The notes under the pieces were generated by a model. That model had not been told where the DNA came from and did no database searches. It was given only the letters and a program-made list of their open reading frames with translations. The translations under genes were made by a program, and so were the position numbers. This document shows positions 18,730 to 27,335 of a DNA stretch of 64,000 nt, piece after piece (within the stretch, counting starts at the first letter, position 1; every line of letters begins with the position of its first letter). The DNA is from Mucilaginibacter sp. CSA2-8R (GTDB taxonomy: Bacteria > Bacteroidota > Bacteroidia > Sphingobacteriales > Sphingobacteriaceae), in the NCBI RefSeq assembly GCF_038806765.1, contig NZ_CP152389.1, positions 4,960,001-5,024,000 on the forward strand, in the 5' to 3' direction.

Positions 18730-18795
18730 TGCCAGCTGCTAAAATGCCGTAAAATTATTTAGCTTAGCCGGCACCCTAACAACACCTGTCCCATC

Positions 18796-19587
18796 ATGAA
18801 AACAACTTTAATTTACAGCTTGGCGCTCTCATCAGCATTGTTTGTTTTTGAGGCCAACGCCCAAACGGTTACCCTGGATTATTATTTTAATCACGAAGCT
18901 CATAAAGACAGCAAAGGTGAGCCCGAACGTTTCCACTATTTGTGGGAAGAAACCGACAATAACGGTTACTCTATTTTAGGCGAAAACTTCAAGTCTCAGG
19001 GATTTAAGCTAAAATCACTCGAAAATGCACCTACAGCAACAAACCTTAAAGGCACCAGTGTTTACATCATCGTTGACCCCGACAGTAAAAAAGAAAGTCC
19101 CAACCCTAACTATATCCAGCCCACAGATGTAAAAAACATTGCTGCTTGGGTAAAGCAGGGTGGCATATTGGTCATGTTTGCTAATGACAGTGCTAACGTT
19201 GAGTTGCCTCATTTTAATAAGCTGGCTAACACCTTTGGTTTTAACTTCAATAACGATTTACAGAACCATGTGGTAGACGATAACCATTTTGAAGATGGAG
19301 GTATTATCATCAAAAACAATCCGGTGTTTAAAACCGCAGGTAAAATTTACATGAAAGATGTGTGCTCCATCAGCACCACCGGCAATGCCAAACCTGTTTT
19401 AAAAAATGCTGCCGGGGCTACCCTGATTGCAACAGCCCAATACGGTAAAGGAACTGCCATAGCCATTGCCGACCCTTGGTTGTATAACGAATATACCAAC
19501 GGCCGCCTGCCTGCTAAATACGGTTTTGAAAATGACAAGGCTGCACAAGATTTAGTAGCTTGGCTTAAACGTTTAACAGCAGAATAA
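18796..19587 (+). CDS. Secreted GATase-like (DUF4350-type) domain protein
   Basis: This 263-residue protein has a signal peptide (1-22, ending EANAQ) and one alpha/beta domain that starts TVTLDYYFNHEAHKDSKGEP, then IYIIVDPDSKKESPNPNYIQ-like and WVKQGGILVMFANDSANVE. The same domain is, to my knowledge, found fused to unsaturated rhamnogalacturonyl hydrolases (GH88/GH105) in Bacteroidota. Here it stands alone with no hydrolase beside it. It may bind a carbohydrate or be a remnant of a pectin-degrading enzyme. Function not known; the similarity is from memory. Confidence 0.7.
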   Translation: MKTTLIYSLALSSALFVFEANAQTVTLDYYFNHEAHKDSKGEPERFHYLWEETDNNGYSILGENFKSQGFKLKSLENAPTATNLKGTSVYIIVDPDSKKESPNPNYIQPTDVKNIAAWVKQGGILVMFANDSANVELPHFNKLANTFGFNFNNDLQNHVVDDNHFEDGGIIIKNNPVFKTAGKIYMKDVCSISTTGNAKPVLKNAAGATLIATAQYGKGTAIAIADPWLYNEYTNGRLPAKYGFENDKAAQDLVAWLKRLTAE

Positions 19588-19616
19588 CAGAACAAATAAA
19601 TCTTACACAAACAGTA

Positions 19617-19666
19617 GCTTTTCTGGTTATTAGAAAAGCCTTGTTTATATGATTTCCTCAAGGCTT
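19617..19666 (+). other. Two overlapping hairpins before the FAD oxidoreductase start
   Basis: Hairpin A pairs GCTTTTCT (19617-19624) with AGAAAAGC (19632-19639). Hairpin B pairs AAGCCTTG (19636-19643) with CAAGGCTT (19659-19666), ending 4 bases before the ATG at 19671. They share 19636-19639, so they cannot both form. B would hide the AAGG-like ribosome-binding site. The geometry is that of a switch, but no aptamer is seen. Confidence 0.35.
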
Positions 19667-19670
19667 AGTT

Positions 19671-21122
19671 ATGCCCATTAACCAACCAGATTATGATGCT
19701 GTAATAGTAGGTTCGGGCCCTAACGGGCTTGCTGCTGCCATACTTTTGCAACAGCAAGGGTTGCGGGTGCTTATTATAGAAGGTAAAGAGAGTATTGGTG
19801 GTGGCTTACGTACAGCCGAACTAACATTACCCGGTTTTAAGCATGACATTTGTTCGGCAATTCATCCCTTAGGAGCCAACTCTCCATTCTTAACAAAGCT
19901 ACCTTTAGCGCAATTTGGCCTGGAGTATATTTATCCTGATGTAGCAGCCGCACATCCGTTAGATGACGGTACTGCTGCCATGCTTACCCATTCGGTAAAT
20001 GATACCGCCCGACATCTGGGTGTTGATGAGCAGGCTTACTTAAAGTTGGTGCAGCCCCTAATAAAATCATGGAATGCTATTGCACCTGATGTATTGGGGC
20101 CATTACATTGGCCCAAACATCCGCTGGCTATGGCACAGTTTGGCGCTAAGGCATTGCTGCCGGCTACTGCTTTGGCTAAATTGTTTGCCGGTACGCCTGC
20201 CCGGGCTCTTATTGCAGGTATGGCGGCACATGCCATACAGCCTTTAGGTAATTTAACCACAGCTGCCATAGCTTTGGTGTTGTTGGCGCAAGGGCATATT
20301 AAAGGCTGGCCATTGCCTAAAGGCGGTTCACAGCAAATAGCCAATGCAATGGCAGGCTACTTTAAATCAATAGGCGGCAAAATTGAAACCAGAATATTTA
20401 TCAGCAATATGAGCCAGTTGCCTTCGGCGCATGCTGTATTGTTTGATGTTACGCCGCGGCAATTACTACAGATTGCCGGTCACCGGTTTTCGTGGGTGTA
20501 TAAAAAACAATTGGCTCGTTACCGGTACGGCATGGGCGTGTTTAAAATAGATTGGGCGCTTAATGAGCCTGTGCCTTTTACCGCCCCGGAATGCCGGCGC
20601 GCCGGCACCTTGCATTTGGGCGGTAGTTTTGAGCAGATAGCATCGTCAGAATTAAGTACGTCTAAAGGCAACCATCCGGAGCAGCCGTACGTATTATTTG
20701 CACAGCAAAGTTTGTTTGATAATAGCCGGGCACCTAAAGGTAAGCATACGGCCTGGGCTTATTGCCACGTACCACATGGATCTGAAAAAGATATGACCCA
20801 CATTATTGAAAGCCAGGTGGAGCGTTTTGCCCCCGGTTTTAAACAATGTATTATTGCCCGCAGCACCATGAATACCCGGCAAATGGAAGAATACAACCCC
20901 AATTATATGGGTGGCGATATTAATGGCGGACAGTTAGATATTGCACAACTGTTTACCAGGCCGGCATTGAGGTGGTCGCCTTATCGAACATCGGCTAAGG
21001 GGGTATACATTTGTTCGTCGTCAACGCCGCCGGGTGGCGGTGTACATGGTATGTGCGGTTACTATGCTGCAAAGCGGGCTTTAAAAGAAGTATTTGGGAT
21101 ACGAATCAACACCTTAAATTAG
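19671..21122 (+). CDS. FAD-dependent oxidoreductase, phytoene desaturase-like (CrtI/PYROXD2 type)
   Basis: This 483-residue protein has an N-terminal Rossmann dinucleotide fold (DAVIVGSGPNGLAAAILLQQ, residues 9-28) with the glutamate partner at LIIEGKESIGGGLRTAE, and a C-terminal FAD-binding end TPPGGGVHGMCGYYAAKRAL. The pattern GxGPNGL is typical of PYROXD2-like members of the amine oxidase/phytoene desaturase superfamily. The substrate cannot be deduced and there are no carotenoid genes adjacent. It is a single gene with ATG at 19671, preceded by two overlapping hairpins. Confidence 0.88.
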   Translation: MPINQPDYDAVIVGSGPNGLAAAILLQQQGLRVLIIEGKESIGGGLRTAELTLPGFKHDICSAIHPLGANSPFLTKLPLAQFGLEYIYPDVAAAHPLDDGTAAMLTHSVNDTARHLGVDEQAYLKLVQPLIKSWNAIAPDVLGPLHWPKHPLAMAQFGAKALLPATALAKLFAGTPARALIAGMAAHAIQPLGNLTTAAIALVLLAQGHIKGWPLPKGGSQQIANAMAGYFKSIGGKIETRIFISNMSQLPSAHAVLFDVTPRQLLQIAGHRFSWVYKKQLARYRYGMGVFKIDWALNEPVPFTAPECRRAGTLHLGGSFEQIASSELSTSKGNHPEQPYVLFAQQSLFDNSRAPKGKHTAWAYCHVPHGSEKDMTHIIESQVERFAPGFKQCIIARSTMNTRQMEEYNPNYMGGDINGGQLDIAQLFTRPALRWSPYRTSAKGVYICSSSTPPGGGVHGMCGYYAAKRALKEVFGIRINTLN

Positions 21123-21310
21123 CTTTATTAAAAGTCAATTTAAATTATCTTAAAGTTTTTTATACTGTGTTAAAGCATTAAAAGTTCAAACATTTAGCAT
21201 ACAAAATAGTTAATCATCTTACATTTAATTGTACAGGATACCAAGCAAATATGTTAAGCTTTCATGTTTGCAGATACCTGCGTTTGTAATATTTAAAACG
21301 GTTTTATAAG

Positions 21311-22864
21311 TTGGACAGCTTTACTAACGAAAACTTTTCTTTTTCTCACGAAAGTCTACAGCGCGATTTTGAGCTACTTACTAAAGCGGTAGATGCAAGT
21401 ATATCGGGTATTATTATTTCAGATAATCAACAGCCCGATAACCCTATCATTTATTGTAATGCTGCATTCGAAAAGATGACCGGTTATGTGCGTAACGAGA
21501 TTATTGGTCGTAATTGTCGTTTTTTGCAAAAAGATGACCGTAATCAAAAAGAGCGGAAAATATTAAAAAATGCCATTGCCGAAGGCAAGGATAGCGTAGT
21601 AGAGATCAGGAATTATACCAAGAGTGGTGTTTTATTTTGGAACGAACTGTACTTATCACCCATTAAAGATGAGCAAGGTAACATTACCTATTTTATTGGC
21701 GTGCAGCACGATATTACTCAACGTAAAAAAGCGCAGCAGGACTTACTACAAGAACAGGAGAGCTTAGAGCGCAAAGTAGAGGAGCGTACAAGGGTCATTA
21801 GGGAAAGTGAAGAATACTTGTCGAGCATATATCAAACCGTACGAGAAAGCCTGATTGTTTTAAATCCGGAATTTAAGGTATTGAGCGTAAACGAGCATTT
21901 TTTACGCACTTTCAAGGTATCAACATCAGAAACCGAAGGTGAGCTATTGTATGATTTAGGTAACGGACAATGGGATATTCCCAAGCTTAAAGAGTTGTTA
22001 GAGCAAATTTTACCTACCAATAATCCGGTCGAAAATTTTGAAGTAGAACATAATTTTCCGCAGATTGGCCGTAAAACTATGCTGGTTAACGCTCATCGTA
22101 TCGAGCTGGAAGGGCAGTATAAAGACAGGATATTAATTGCCATTGAGGATATAACCGAGCGGCGGGATATTGAACGCCGTAAAGATGATTTTTTATCTAT
22201 TGCCAGTCATGAACTTAAAACACCGCTAACTACCATTAAAGGCTATGTGCAGATGATGGAGCGGTTTATGCCTGATGCAGCCGACGATAAGTTTAAAAAC
22301 ATTGTTAAAAAAACCAGCACTTATGTAGAGCGTTTAAACTTGCTCATCGGTGAATTACTGGATGTATCGCGTATACAAAACGGAAAAATTGAATTACATA
22401 AAGAGCCTTTTGATTTTGACAGGATGCTGCATGATACTGTTGAAGGTATGCAGGCTGCCAATAAAGAATTTGATATTGAAATAAAGGGCACCTCCGTAAA
22501 TAACTATGTTGGAGACGAATTGCAACTGGTACAGGTAATTAATAATCTGTTATCAAACGCTATTAAGTACTCGCCCAATGCGCATAAAATTATAGTGTAT
22601 GCTTCGCTGGTAAGCGATTTTTTAAAAGTATCAGTAACTGACTACGGCATGGGCATCAGCATTGAAGATCAAAAAAATATATTTGAGCGTTTTTATCGCG
22701 TAGGCGATATTCAGCAACATTTCCCGGGTATGGGTATCGGTTTATATGTATGTGAACAGGTAATTAAAAAACATGGCGGTACCATTTGGGTAGAGAGTGA
22801 AAAAGGAAAAGGCTCAACTTTTAGTTTCACACTTCCGTTAAACGAAAGGAAGAATGATGAATAA
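21311..22864 (+). CDS. LOV-domain sensor histidine kinase (probable blue-light receptor)
   Basis: TTG at 21311 is the likely start. The 517-residue protein has a LOV-type PAS domain (about 22-135) with the photoactive cysteine motif GRNCRFLQ (Cys69), the flavin-contact Asn and Gln positions (NPIIYCNAAF, GVLFWNELYLSP, IGVQHDIT), a coiled coil (about 136-165), a second PAS domain (about 168-285), HisKA with the phosphorylated His300 in SHELKTPLTTIKGY, and HATPase with N box NNLLSNAIKYS, G1 DYGMGIS and G2 GMGIGLYVC. All kinase motifs are intact and no membrane helix is seen, so it is a soluble kinase. Its stop overlaps the start of the response regulator gene by 11 bases, making them a coupled pair. 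Confidence 0.92.
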   Translation: MDSFTNENFSFSHESLQRDFELLTKAVDASISGIIISDNQQPDNPIIYCNAAFEKMTGYVRNEIIGRNCRFLQKDDRNQKERKILKNAIAEGKDSVVEIRNYTKSGVLFWNELYLSPIKDEQGNITYFIGVQHDITQRKKAQQDLLQEQESLERKVEERTRVIRESEEYLSSIYQTVRESLIVLNPEFKVLSVNEHFLRTFKVSTSETEGELLYDLGNGQWDIPKLKELLEQILPTNNPVENFEVEHNFPQIGRKTMLVNAHRIELEGQYKDRILIAIEDITERRDIERRKDDFLSIASHELKTPLTTIKGYVQMMERFMPDAADDKFKNIVKKTSTYVERLNLLIGELLDVSRIQNGKIELHKEPFDFDRMLHDTVEGMQAANKEFDIEIKGTSVNNYVGDELQLVQVINNLLSNAIKYSPNAHKIIVYASLVSDFLKVSVTDYGMGISIEDQKNIFERFYRVGDIQQHFPGMGIGLYVCEQVIKKHGGTIWVESEKGKGSTFSFTLPLNERKNDE

Positions 22865-23216
22865 AAAAGTTTTAGTTTGTGATGATGACGAGGGCATCCT
22901 GGATATGGTTTCGTTTGTGCTGGAAGACAGCGGTTTTCAGGTAATTGCAGAAAGCAATAGCCTTAACGTGTCCGGCTTGATTGAAAAGGAAAAGCCCGAT
23001 TTATTATTATTGGATTTATGGATGCCAGTACTCTCGGGCGACCAGGTGTTAAAAATGCTGCGCAGTAACCCGGATACAAAAGATCTGCCGGTCATTGTGA
23101 TATCCGCCAGTACAGAAGGACAAAAAATTGCTCAGGAAGCTGGTGCGAGCGCGTTTATAGCCAAGCCTTTTGATATTGATCAGCTCATTAACAGAGTAGA
23201 AACGATATTGCAATAA
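22854..23216 (+). CDS. Single-domain response regulator paired with LOV kinase
   Basis: This 120-residue protein is a receiver domain only. The acidic pocket is at DDDEG (residues 10-13), the phosphorylated Asp54 in LLLLDLWMP, the Thr/Ser switch in IVISAST and the Lys in FIAKPFD. There is no output domain, so it probably acts by protein contact or phosphotransfer, as CheY-like proteins do. Two ATG codons in a row (22854 and 22857) both overlap the kinase stop by a few bases, so translation is coupled to the kinase. Confidence 0.93.
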   Translation: MMNKKVLVCDDDEGILDMVSFVLEDSGFQVIAESNSLNVSGLIEKEKPDLLLLDLWMPVLSGDQVLKMLRSNPDTKDLPVIVISASTEGQKIAQEAGASAFIAKPFDIDQLINRVETILQ

Positions 23217-23233
23217 ATTTTTAAACTTGGGAT

Positions 23234-23614
23234 ATGAAATATGGATTGATACCGGCGTTTGTCTTATTCTTAACGGCAGGCAGCGTTAAGGCACAAACTG
23301 CCGAAGCTGCGCATTTTGCCAAACCTCAAAGCAGCAAAAATATTTCGGCCCAGGTTGGCCAAAAGTTGGCCGTGTGTGATACTGTTTATGATTTTAGAGT
23401 GGTAAATCCAACCACTACCTTACTCAACTTAGGCGGCCGTTACCCTCAACAAAACCTCACCGTAACTATCAAAGGTGATGCAGTAAAAGTTAATCCGGCC
23501 TTAATGAAGGGCAAACCGGTATGCTTTTATGGGGAGGTTACTCTCTTTAAAAATCGCCCAGAAATGGTTGTTTCTGCGCCAGAGCAAATTATGGATATCA
23601 AAAAATATCAGTAG
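23234..23614 (+). CDS. Secreted OB-fold-like protein
   Basis: This 126-residue protein has a signal peptide (about 1-21, MKYGLIPAFVLFLTAGSVKAQ) and a short beta-rich domain ending KGKPVCFYGEVTLFKNRPEMVVSAPEQI in pieces, which is the ending of OB-fold tRNA-anti-like domains that follow periplasmic nucleases. It lies 17 bases after the response regulator, so it probably belongs to the same transcript. I recognise the fold type but not a function. Confidence 0.55.
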   Translation: MKYGLIPAFVLFLTAGSVKAQTAEAAHFAKPQSSKNISAQVGQKLAVCDTVYDFRVVNPTTTLLNLGGRYPQQNLTVTIKGDAVKVNPALMKGKPVCFYGEVTLFKNRPEMVVSAPEQIMDIKKYQ

Positions 23615-23714
23615 CTCCTTCGTCGTGTGTAATGTAAGATAGCATCAAACATGGCATATCATTCAGACAACAGTATAAGCAAGAACTTGTTAACACCATT
23701 AATTACATCAAGAT

Positions 23715-23757
23715 AAAAAAGATAAGAGCCCAGTATTACCGGGCTCTTATCTTTTTT
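23715..23757. terminator. Bidirectional terminator between OB-fold gene and accA
   Basis: A perfect 17-bp stem (23715-23731, 23741-23757) with A tract and T tract at the two ends and a 9-base loop serves convergent genes on both strands. Confidence 0.9.
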
Positions 23758-23818
23758 ATGGCTTTTGTGAGCCAATGCAACTTTTAATCCTACTTATTAG
23801 CAGTTATAGTCGACTATA

Positions 23819-24820
23819 TTATTGTGCCTGTTCAGTAACCGGCGCTGCAGCAGGATCGGCAGACTCATCATCAATTACCACACCCATAGCGCAAAATTTG
23901 TCGATACGTTCACTTACCAGTTCTTCGATATTACGGTCTTTTAACGCTTTGATATCTTTAATCAGTTGTTTTTTTACGATTGCAGCCATCGCCACCGGAT
24001 CTTGGTGTGCACCACCCAGCGGTTCTTTAATGATCCCATCTATCAGCTTGTTTTTGAACATTTCGCTCGAGGTTAGTTTTAATACCTCAGCAGCACGTTC
24101 TTTATAATCCCAGCTGCGCCATAAAATAGATGAACAAGATTCTGGAGAGATAACCGAGTACCAGGTATGTTCAAGCATATAAACTTTATCGCCCACACCA
24201 ATACCAATAGCACCGCCTGATGCGCCTTCGCCAATAATTACACAAATAACGGGCACGTTAAGCACCGACATCTCCATAATATTACGGGCAATGGCCTCAC
24301 CTTGTCCGCGCTCTTCAGCTTCCAGACCCGGATAAGCACCCGGCGTGTCAATTAATGTAATAACAGGCTTGTTAAATTTTTCGGCCATTTTCATTAAGCG
24401 CAACGCTTTGCGGTAACCTTCAGGGTTAGCCATACCGAAATTACGGTACTGCCTATCTTTAGTGTTACGCCCTTTCTGGTGACCAATAAACATCGCGGTT
24501 TGCCCCCCTATTGATCCCCAACCGCCAATAATGGCTTTGTCGTCGCCAAAATTACGGTCGCCGTGCAGTTCAATAAAATCATCACACATCAGCTCAATAT
24601 ACTGTAATGTATAGGGTCTGTCCGGATGCCTCGAAATCTGCACCTTTTGCCAGCCGGTAAGGTTAGTATATAATTGTTTCTTCGTGTCGTCAAACTTGTC
24701 TTGCAACTCATTTATCGTAGCCGACATATTTACCTTAGTTTTCTCTTCTGCCTGTTTTATTTTTTCAATTTGCTGCTGCAAATCAGCCAATGGCTTTTCA
24801 AAATCAAACGTAATCTTCAT
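23819..24820 (-). CDS. accA: Acetyl-CoA carboxylase, carboxyltransferase subunit alpha
   Basis: This 333-residue cytoplasmic enzyme starts MKITFDFEKPLADLQQQIEKI and has the family blocks HPDRPYTLQYIELMCDDF, HGDRNFGDD, the CoA-binding GHQKGRNTKDRQYRNFGM with PEGYRKALRLMKMAEKF, and TLIDTPGAYPGLEAEERGQGEAI, IGEGASGGAIGIGVGD. With AccD it transfers the carboxyl group from biotin carrier to acetyl-CoA, the first step of fatty acid synthesis. Length and order match AccA. It is followed downstream by the shared terminator. A short C-terminal tail (about 20 Asp/Ala residues) is a usual variable end. Confidence 0.97.
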   Translation of the reverse strand: MKITFDFEKPLADLQQQIEKIKQAEEKTKVNMSATINELQDKFDDTKKQLYTNLTGWQKVQISRHPDRPYTLQYIELMCDDFIELHGDRNFGDDKAIIGGWGSIGGQTAMFIGHQKGRNTKDRQYRNFGMANPEGYRKALRLMKMAEKFNKPVITLIDTPGAYPGLEAEERGQGEAIARNIMEMSVLNVPVICVIIGEGASGGAIGIGVGDKVYMLEHTWYSVISPESCSSILWRSWDYKERAAEVLKLTSSEMFKNKLIDGIIKEPLGGAHQDPVAMAAIVKKQLIKDIKALKDRNIEELVSERIDKFCAMGVVIDDESADPAAAPVTEQAQ

Positions 24821-24868
24821 AATCCTCTGTAACGGGGGGCTAAGTTAAGTAAATTGAACGTAGAAATC

Positions 24869-25369
24869 TTATTTCTGGTTTTTAAGCTGCCAAAACTTGG
24901 TAAGCTGCGGTTGAGTCAACGAATTATAGGTGTTATAGCAAGCCGTTAAAACAGAGGTGCGGTATTCTCCTTCGTATAATCCATAACGGTTGCCATAAAA
25001 AGTAATGCTGCCTTCGTCGAGCTTTTTGGTACTGAACATTTCATCCAGCTTTTTCTCGTTGCGTAAAACAGACTGTCCTATTTCTGTTTTTTTAAGCTGC
25101 AGGTACTTGCTTATTTCTGTAAGGCGGGTTACCTGCACCGGCAATAATTTAAGTTCCTTTTTGTACTTTAACACCTCATCGGGCATTGGATAACCATTCA
25201 TGGTTGCCGGCAGGGCCATTTCGGCCAGCGCAGGCCCCTTTTTATAATCAGCGTACTGTTTTAAAGTCAGCGTTTTTATAACTGATGGAGTAACACTGCT
25301 ATCTGTTTGAGCAAATAAAGCTTGGCAAACACTCAAACATAAAAACAAACAAAGTAGTGCTTTATTCAT
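24869..25369 (-). CDS. Small secreted helical protein, CpxP/Spy-like
   Basis: This 166-residue protein has a signal peptide (about 1-20, ending LFAQ) and a helical body with LPVQVTRLTEISKYLQLKKT and SLTQPQLTKFWQLKN, the pattern LTxxQ seen in CpxP/Spy-like periplasmic proteins. Those bind misfolded proteins or metals. The similarity is weak, so function is uncertain. It is transcribed alone, 48 bases upstream of accA on the same strand and probably read through into it. Confidence 0.5.
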   Translation of the reverse strand: MNKALLCLFLCLSVCQALFAQTDSSVTPSVIKTLTLKQYADYKKGPALAEMALPATMNGYPMPDEVLKYKKELKLLPVQVTRLTEISKYLQLKKTEIGQSVLRNEKKLDEMFSTKKLDEGSITFYGNRYGLYEGEYRTSVLTACYNTYNSLTQPQLTKFWQLKNQK

Positions 25370-25522
25370 AAAATGCAGTTTAAACTAAACTACAAAAGTG
25401 CTTAATAATTTAATTAAAGCAATGCGTTAATGTCATAATGTGTACCAATTGTAACATCCGCATTACAAATTAATCCATTGGCATAGTTATGTCTCTAAAC
25501 CATATATACAATGTAATTGATT

Positions 25523-25684
25523 ATGAAAAAGACCATTTTAAGCATAGCGTTAGTAGCCTCGTTAATCAGCAGTTTAAGCAGTTGTATGGTATCTAATGAT
25601 CGTCGTGGCAGGCATCGTGACCGCGGCCACCATGATCGCGGATGGCACCGTGGCCCGTACGATAGTAATTACGGCCGCTACTAA
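25523..25684 (+). CDS. Small His/Arg-rich lipoprotein (53 aa)
   Basis: ATG at 25523 encodes MKKTILSIALVASLISSLSS followed by the lipobox cysteine Cys21, then a tail rich in Arg, His and Gly (DRRGRHRDRGHHDRGWHRGP). The lipobox SLSSC matches bacterial lipoproteins. It is followed at once by a strong terminator, which supports real expression. A metal-binding or surface-charge role can be guessed but not shown. It resembles the 43-aa lipoprotein at 31459-31590 in layout. Confidence 0.7.
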   Translation: MKKTILSIALVASLISSLSSCMVSNDRRGRHRDRGHHDRGWHRGPYDSNYGRY

Positions 25685-25687
25685 AAT

Positions 25688-25726
25688 AAAAGCCCGGGTT
25701 TCGTGACTGATTTCCCGGGCTTTTTT
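25688..25726. terminator. Terminator after small lipoprotein gene
   Basis: AAAAGCCCGGG (25688-25698) pairs with CCCGGGCTTTT (25714-25724), with further T residues. It lies between convergent genes. Confidence 0.88.
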
Positions 25727-25758
25727 ATATAAAAAATATTTAATGCAATCTATTAAAG

Positions 25759-26595
25759 TTATACCTCTTCGGTACCAACAGGTAAATCCCTGCGCGACCA
25801 TTCGCTCCATGATCCTACGTAAAGCTTAGCGCCCGGTAACCCTGCCTGTTCAAGCGCAAGTAAGGTATGGCAGGCCGTTACTCCCGAACCACAATGTACA
25901 ATAACCTGCTCAGGCTGCTTGCCGTTAAGCACTTTTTTGTAGTTTGCTTTTAACTCTTCGGCTGGTAAATATTGGTTTTCCGCATTCATGTTAGAGATGT
26001 ATGGCACATTGATAGCGCCTGGAATATGCCCTGCAACCAGATCAAGCGGCTCTGTGCGGCCTAAATAGCGGGGTGCTTCGCGTACGTCAATAACTATATT
26101 ATCTGGGCTTTGTACCGCTTTAGATACCTCTTCTAAAACTGCCATGCCGGTAAAATCATGTGCAGCCTGGTATGTTGCAGGTTCGGGCGTTGAAGGAACA
26201 TCCGTAGTAACTGTTAAACCAGCTTTAACAGCCGCTTGCAGTCCGCCGTTTAATACTTGCACTTTTTGATGACCAATGGCTTTCAGCATCCACCAAAAAC
26301 GGGCAGCAGGGTTGGCCGCACCTTTATCATCATAAACAATCACATGGCTTTGCGACGTAATACCTAAACGGCCGAGCAACGCTGTAAAATACTGAAGCGA
26401 TGGCAAAGGATGGCGTCCGCCAAAAGCCGGATTTTCGGGATGAGCCGCCAGTTCGTCTAAGTCAATATACAATGCGCCTTGCAGATGCCCCTGTTCGTAG
26501 CGCTCGCGGCTATTGCCAAATCCGCGGGCATCTATTAAGATGTAACTATCTTTATTTAATGATTTAAGTTCGGAAGCTTCTATTATTGGTAGCAT
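25759..26595 (-). CDS. 3-mercaptopyruvate/thiosulfate sulfurtransferase
   Basis: This 278-residue protein has two rhodanese domains. The catalytic Cys235 sits in a loop CGSGVT, which is the form found in mercaptopyruvate sulfurtransferases (thiosulfate-specific rhodaneses have CRKGVT). The other landmarks are LIDARGFGNSRERYEQGHLQG, split over two strands, and GHIPGAINVPY. It moves sulfur from 3-mercaptopyruvate to an acceptor in the cytoplasm. It is a single gene; the -7 element TATATTTG lies 20 bases before the ATG. Confidence 0.9.
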   Translation of the reverse strand: MLPIIEASELKSLNKDSYILIDARGFGNSRERYEQGHLQGALYIDLDELAAHPENPAFGGRHPLPSLQYFTALLGRLGITSQSHVIVYDDKGAANPAARFWWMLKAIGHQKVQVLNGGLQAAVKAGLTVTTDVPSTPEPATYQAAHDFTGMAVLEEVSKAVQSPDNIVIDVREAPRYLGRTEPLDLVAGHIPGAINVPYISNMNAENQYLPAEELKANYKKVLNGKQPEQVIVHCGSGVTACHTLLALEQAGLPGAKLYVGSWSEWSRRDLPVGTEEV

Positions 26596-26614
26596 AAGTA
26601 TGGGTGTGTAAAGT

Positions 26615-26622
26615 CAAATATA
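26615..26622 (-). promoter_or_regulatory. -7 promoter element of the sulfurtransferase gene
   Basis: On the minus strand this reads TATATTTG, an exact TAnnTTTG, 19 bases before the ATG at 26595. No TTG at -33 is seen, since the position falls in the end of the next gene. Confidence 0.5.
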
Positions 26623-26633
26623 AAAAAGGCAGT

Positions 26634-27290
26634 TTAACTGATCAGGATATTCTCTACAAATTTTGACGATACCGTGGTAGGCTCACCATTATCAATACTG
26701 ATGATTAATGACTGGTCGAAAGCAATTTGCTCGATGAGCCTGATTTGAGTACCGATACTGATTTTGAGTTTGTGCAGATACTGTAAAAATGCACTGCTGG
26801 TATCGCGTACAGCAGCTACCCGGTAAGTACTGCCCGTTTTACCATCAGCCAGCGAAGCCGAAAAAGATTTTGCCATTTTGCCGTTAGCTTTAGGGATAGG
26901 GTCGCCATGCGGGTCATACTCCGGGAAACCTAAAAACTTGTCCAAGCGGTCGGCCAAATCAATTTGTCTAATGTGTTCCAGCTCTTCGGCAATGTCGTGT
27001 ATCTCGTCCCAGCGGTACTCCAGCTTTTCCAGCAAAAATACTTCCCATAAGCGGTGTTTCCTGATAATTTGAATAGCGTCTTTTTGCCCTTGTGCAGTGA
27101 GCTTTACACCTTTCTTTTTATCATATTCAATCAGCTGCTTATCGGTAAGCTTACGAATCATGTCAACTACCGATGCCGGGTTATTACCCAAAGCTTCGGC
27201 AATGGCACTGGTTGATATTTTACTTACCGAGGGCATTTGCGATAACCTGAATATAGCCTTCAAATAATTCTCTTCCGAAAAAGTGTTCAT
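26634..27290 (-). CDS. DtxR/MntR family metal-dependent transcriptional regulator
   Basis: I take the ATG at 27290 (sequence MNTFSEENYLKAIFRLSQ) rather than an upstream ATG at 27314, since family members begin at this point. The protein of 218 residues has an N-terminal winged helix (STSAIAEALGNNPASVVDMI, LIEYDKKKGVKLT), the dimer and metal-binding domain (IRKHRLWEVFLLEKLEYRWDEIHDIAEELEHI, broken here as a Glu/His-rich segment at about residues 80-110) and a C-terminal FeoA/SH3-like domain. It is likely a Mn2+ or Fe2+ sensor that represses when metal-loaded. It is divergent from a TonB receptor with a palindrome between them, which points to metal uptake control. Confidence 0.88.
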   Translation of the reverse strand: MNTFSEENYLKAIFRLSQMPSVSKISTSAIAEALGNNPASVVDMIRKLTDKQLIEYDKKKGVKLTAQGQKDAIQIIRKHRLWEVFLLEKLEYRWDEIHDIAEELEHIRQIDLADRLDKFLGFPEYDPHGDPIPKANGKMAKSFSASLADGKTGSTYRVAAVRDTSSAFLQYLHKLKISIGTQIRLIEQIAFDQSLIISIDNGEPTTVSSKFVENILIS

Positions 27291-27311
27291 GATAGCAGCA
27301 TTTAGCAATAT

Positions 27312-27319
27312 CAAACTTA
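27312..27319 (-). promoter_or_regulatory. -7 promoter element of the DtxR/MntR-type gene
   Basis: On the minus strand this reads TAAGTTTG, an exact TAnnTTTG, 21 bases before the ATG at 27290. It lies 16 bases from the palindrome at 27336-27371, so a bound repressor would cover the -33 area. Confidence 0.5.
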
Positions 27320-27335
27320 TAAAAATTAAACTAAC

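Noticed and set aside
24869..25369. Assignment of the 166-aa protein as CpxP
   Set aside because: Only a weak LTxxQ pattern; named as CpxP/Spy-like with low confidence rather than as a true CpxP.
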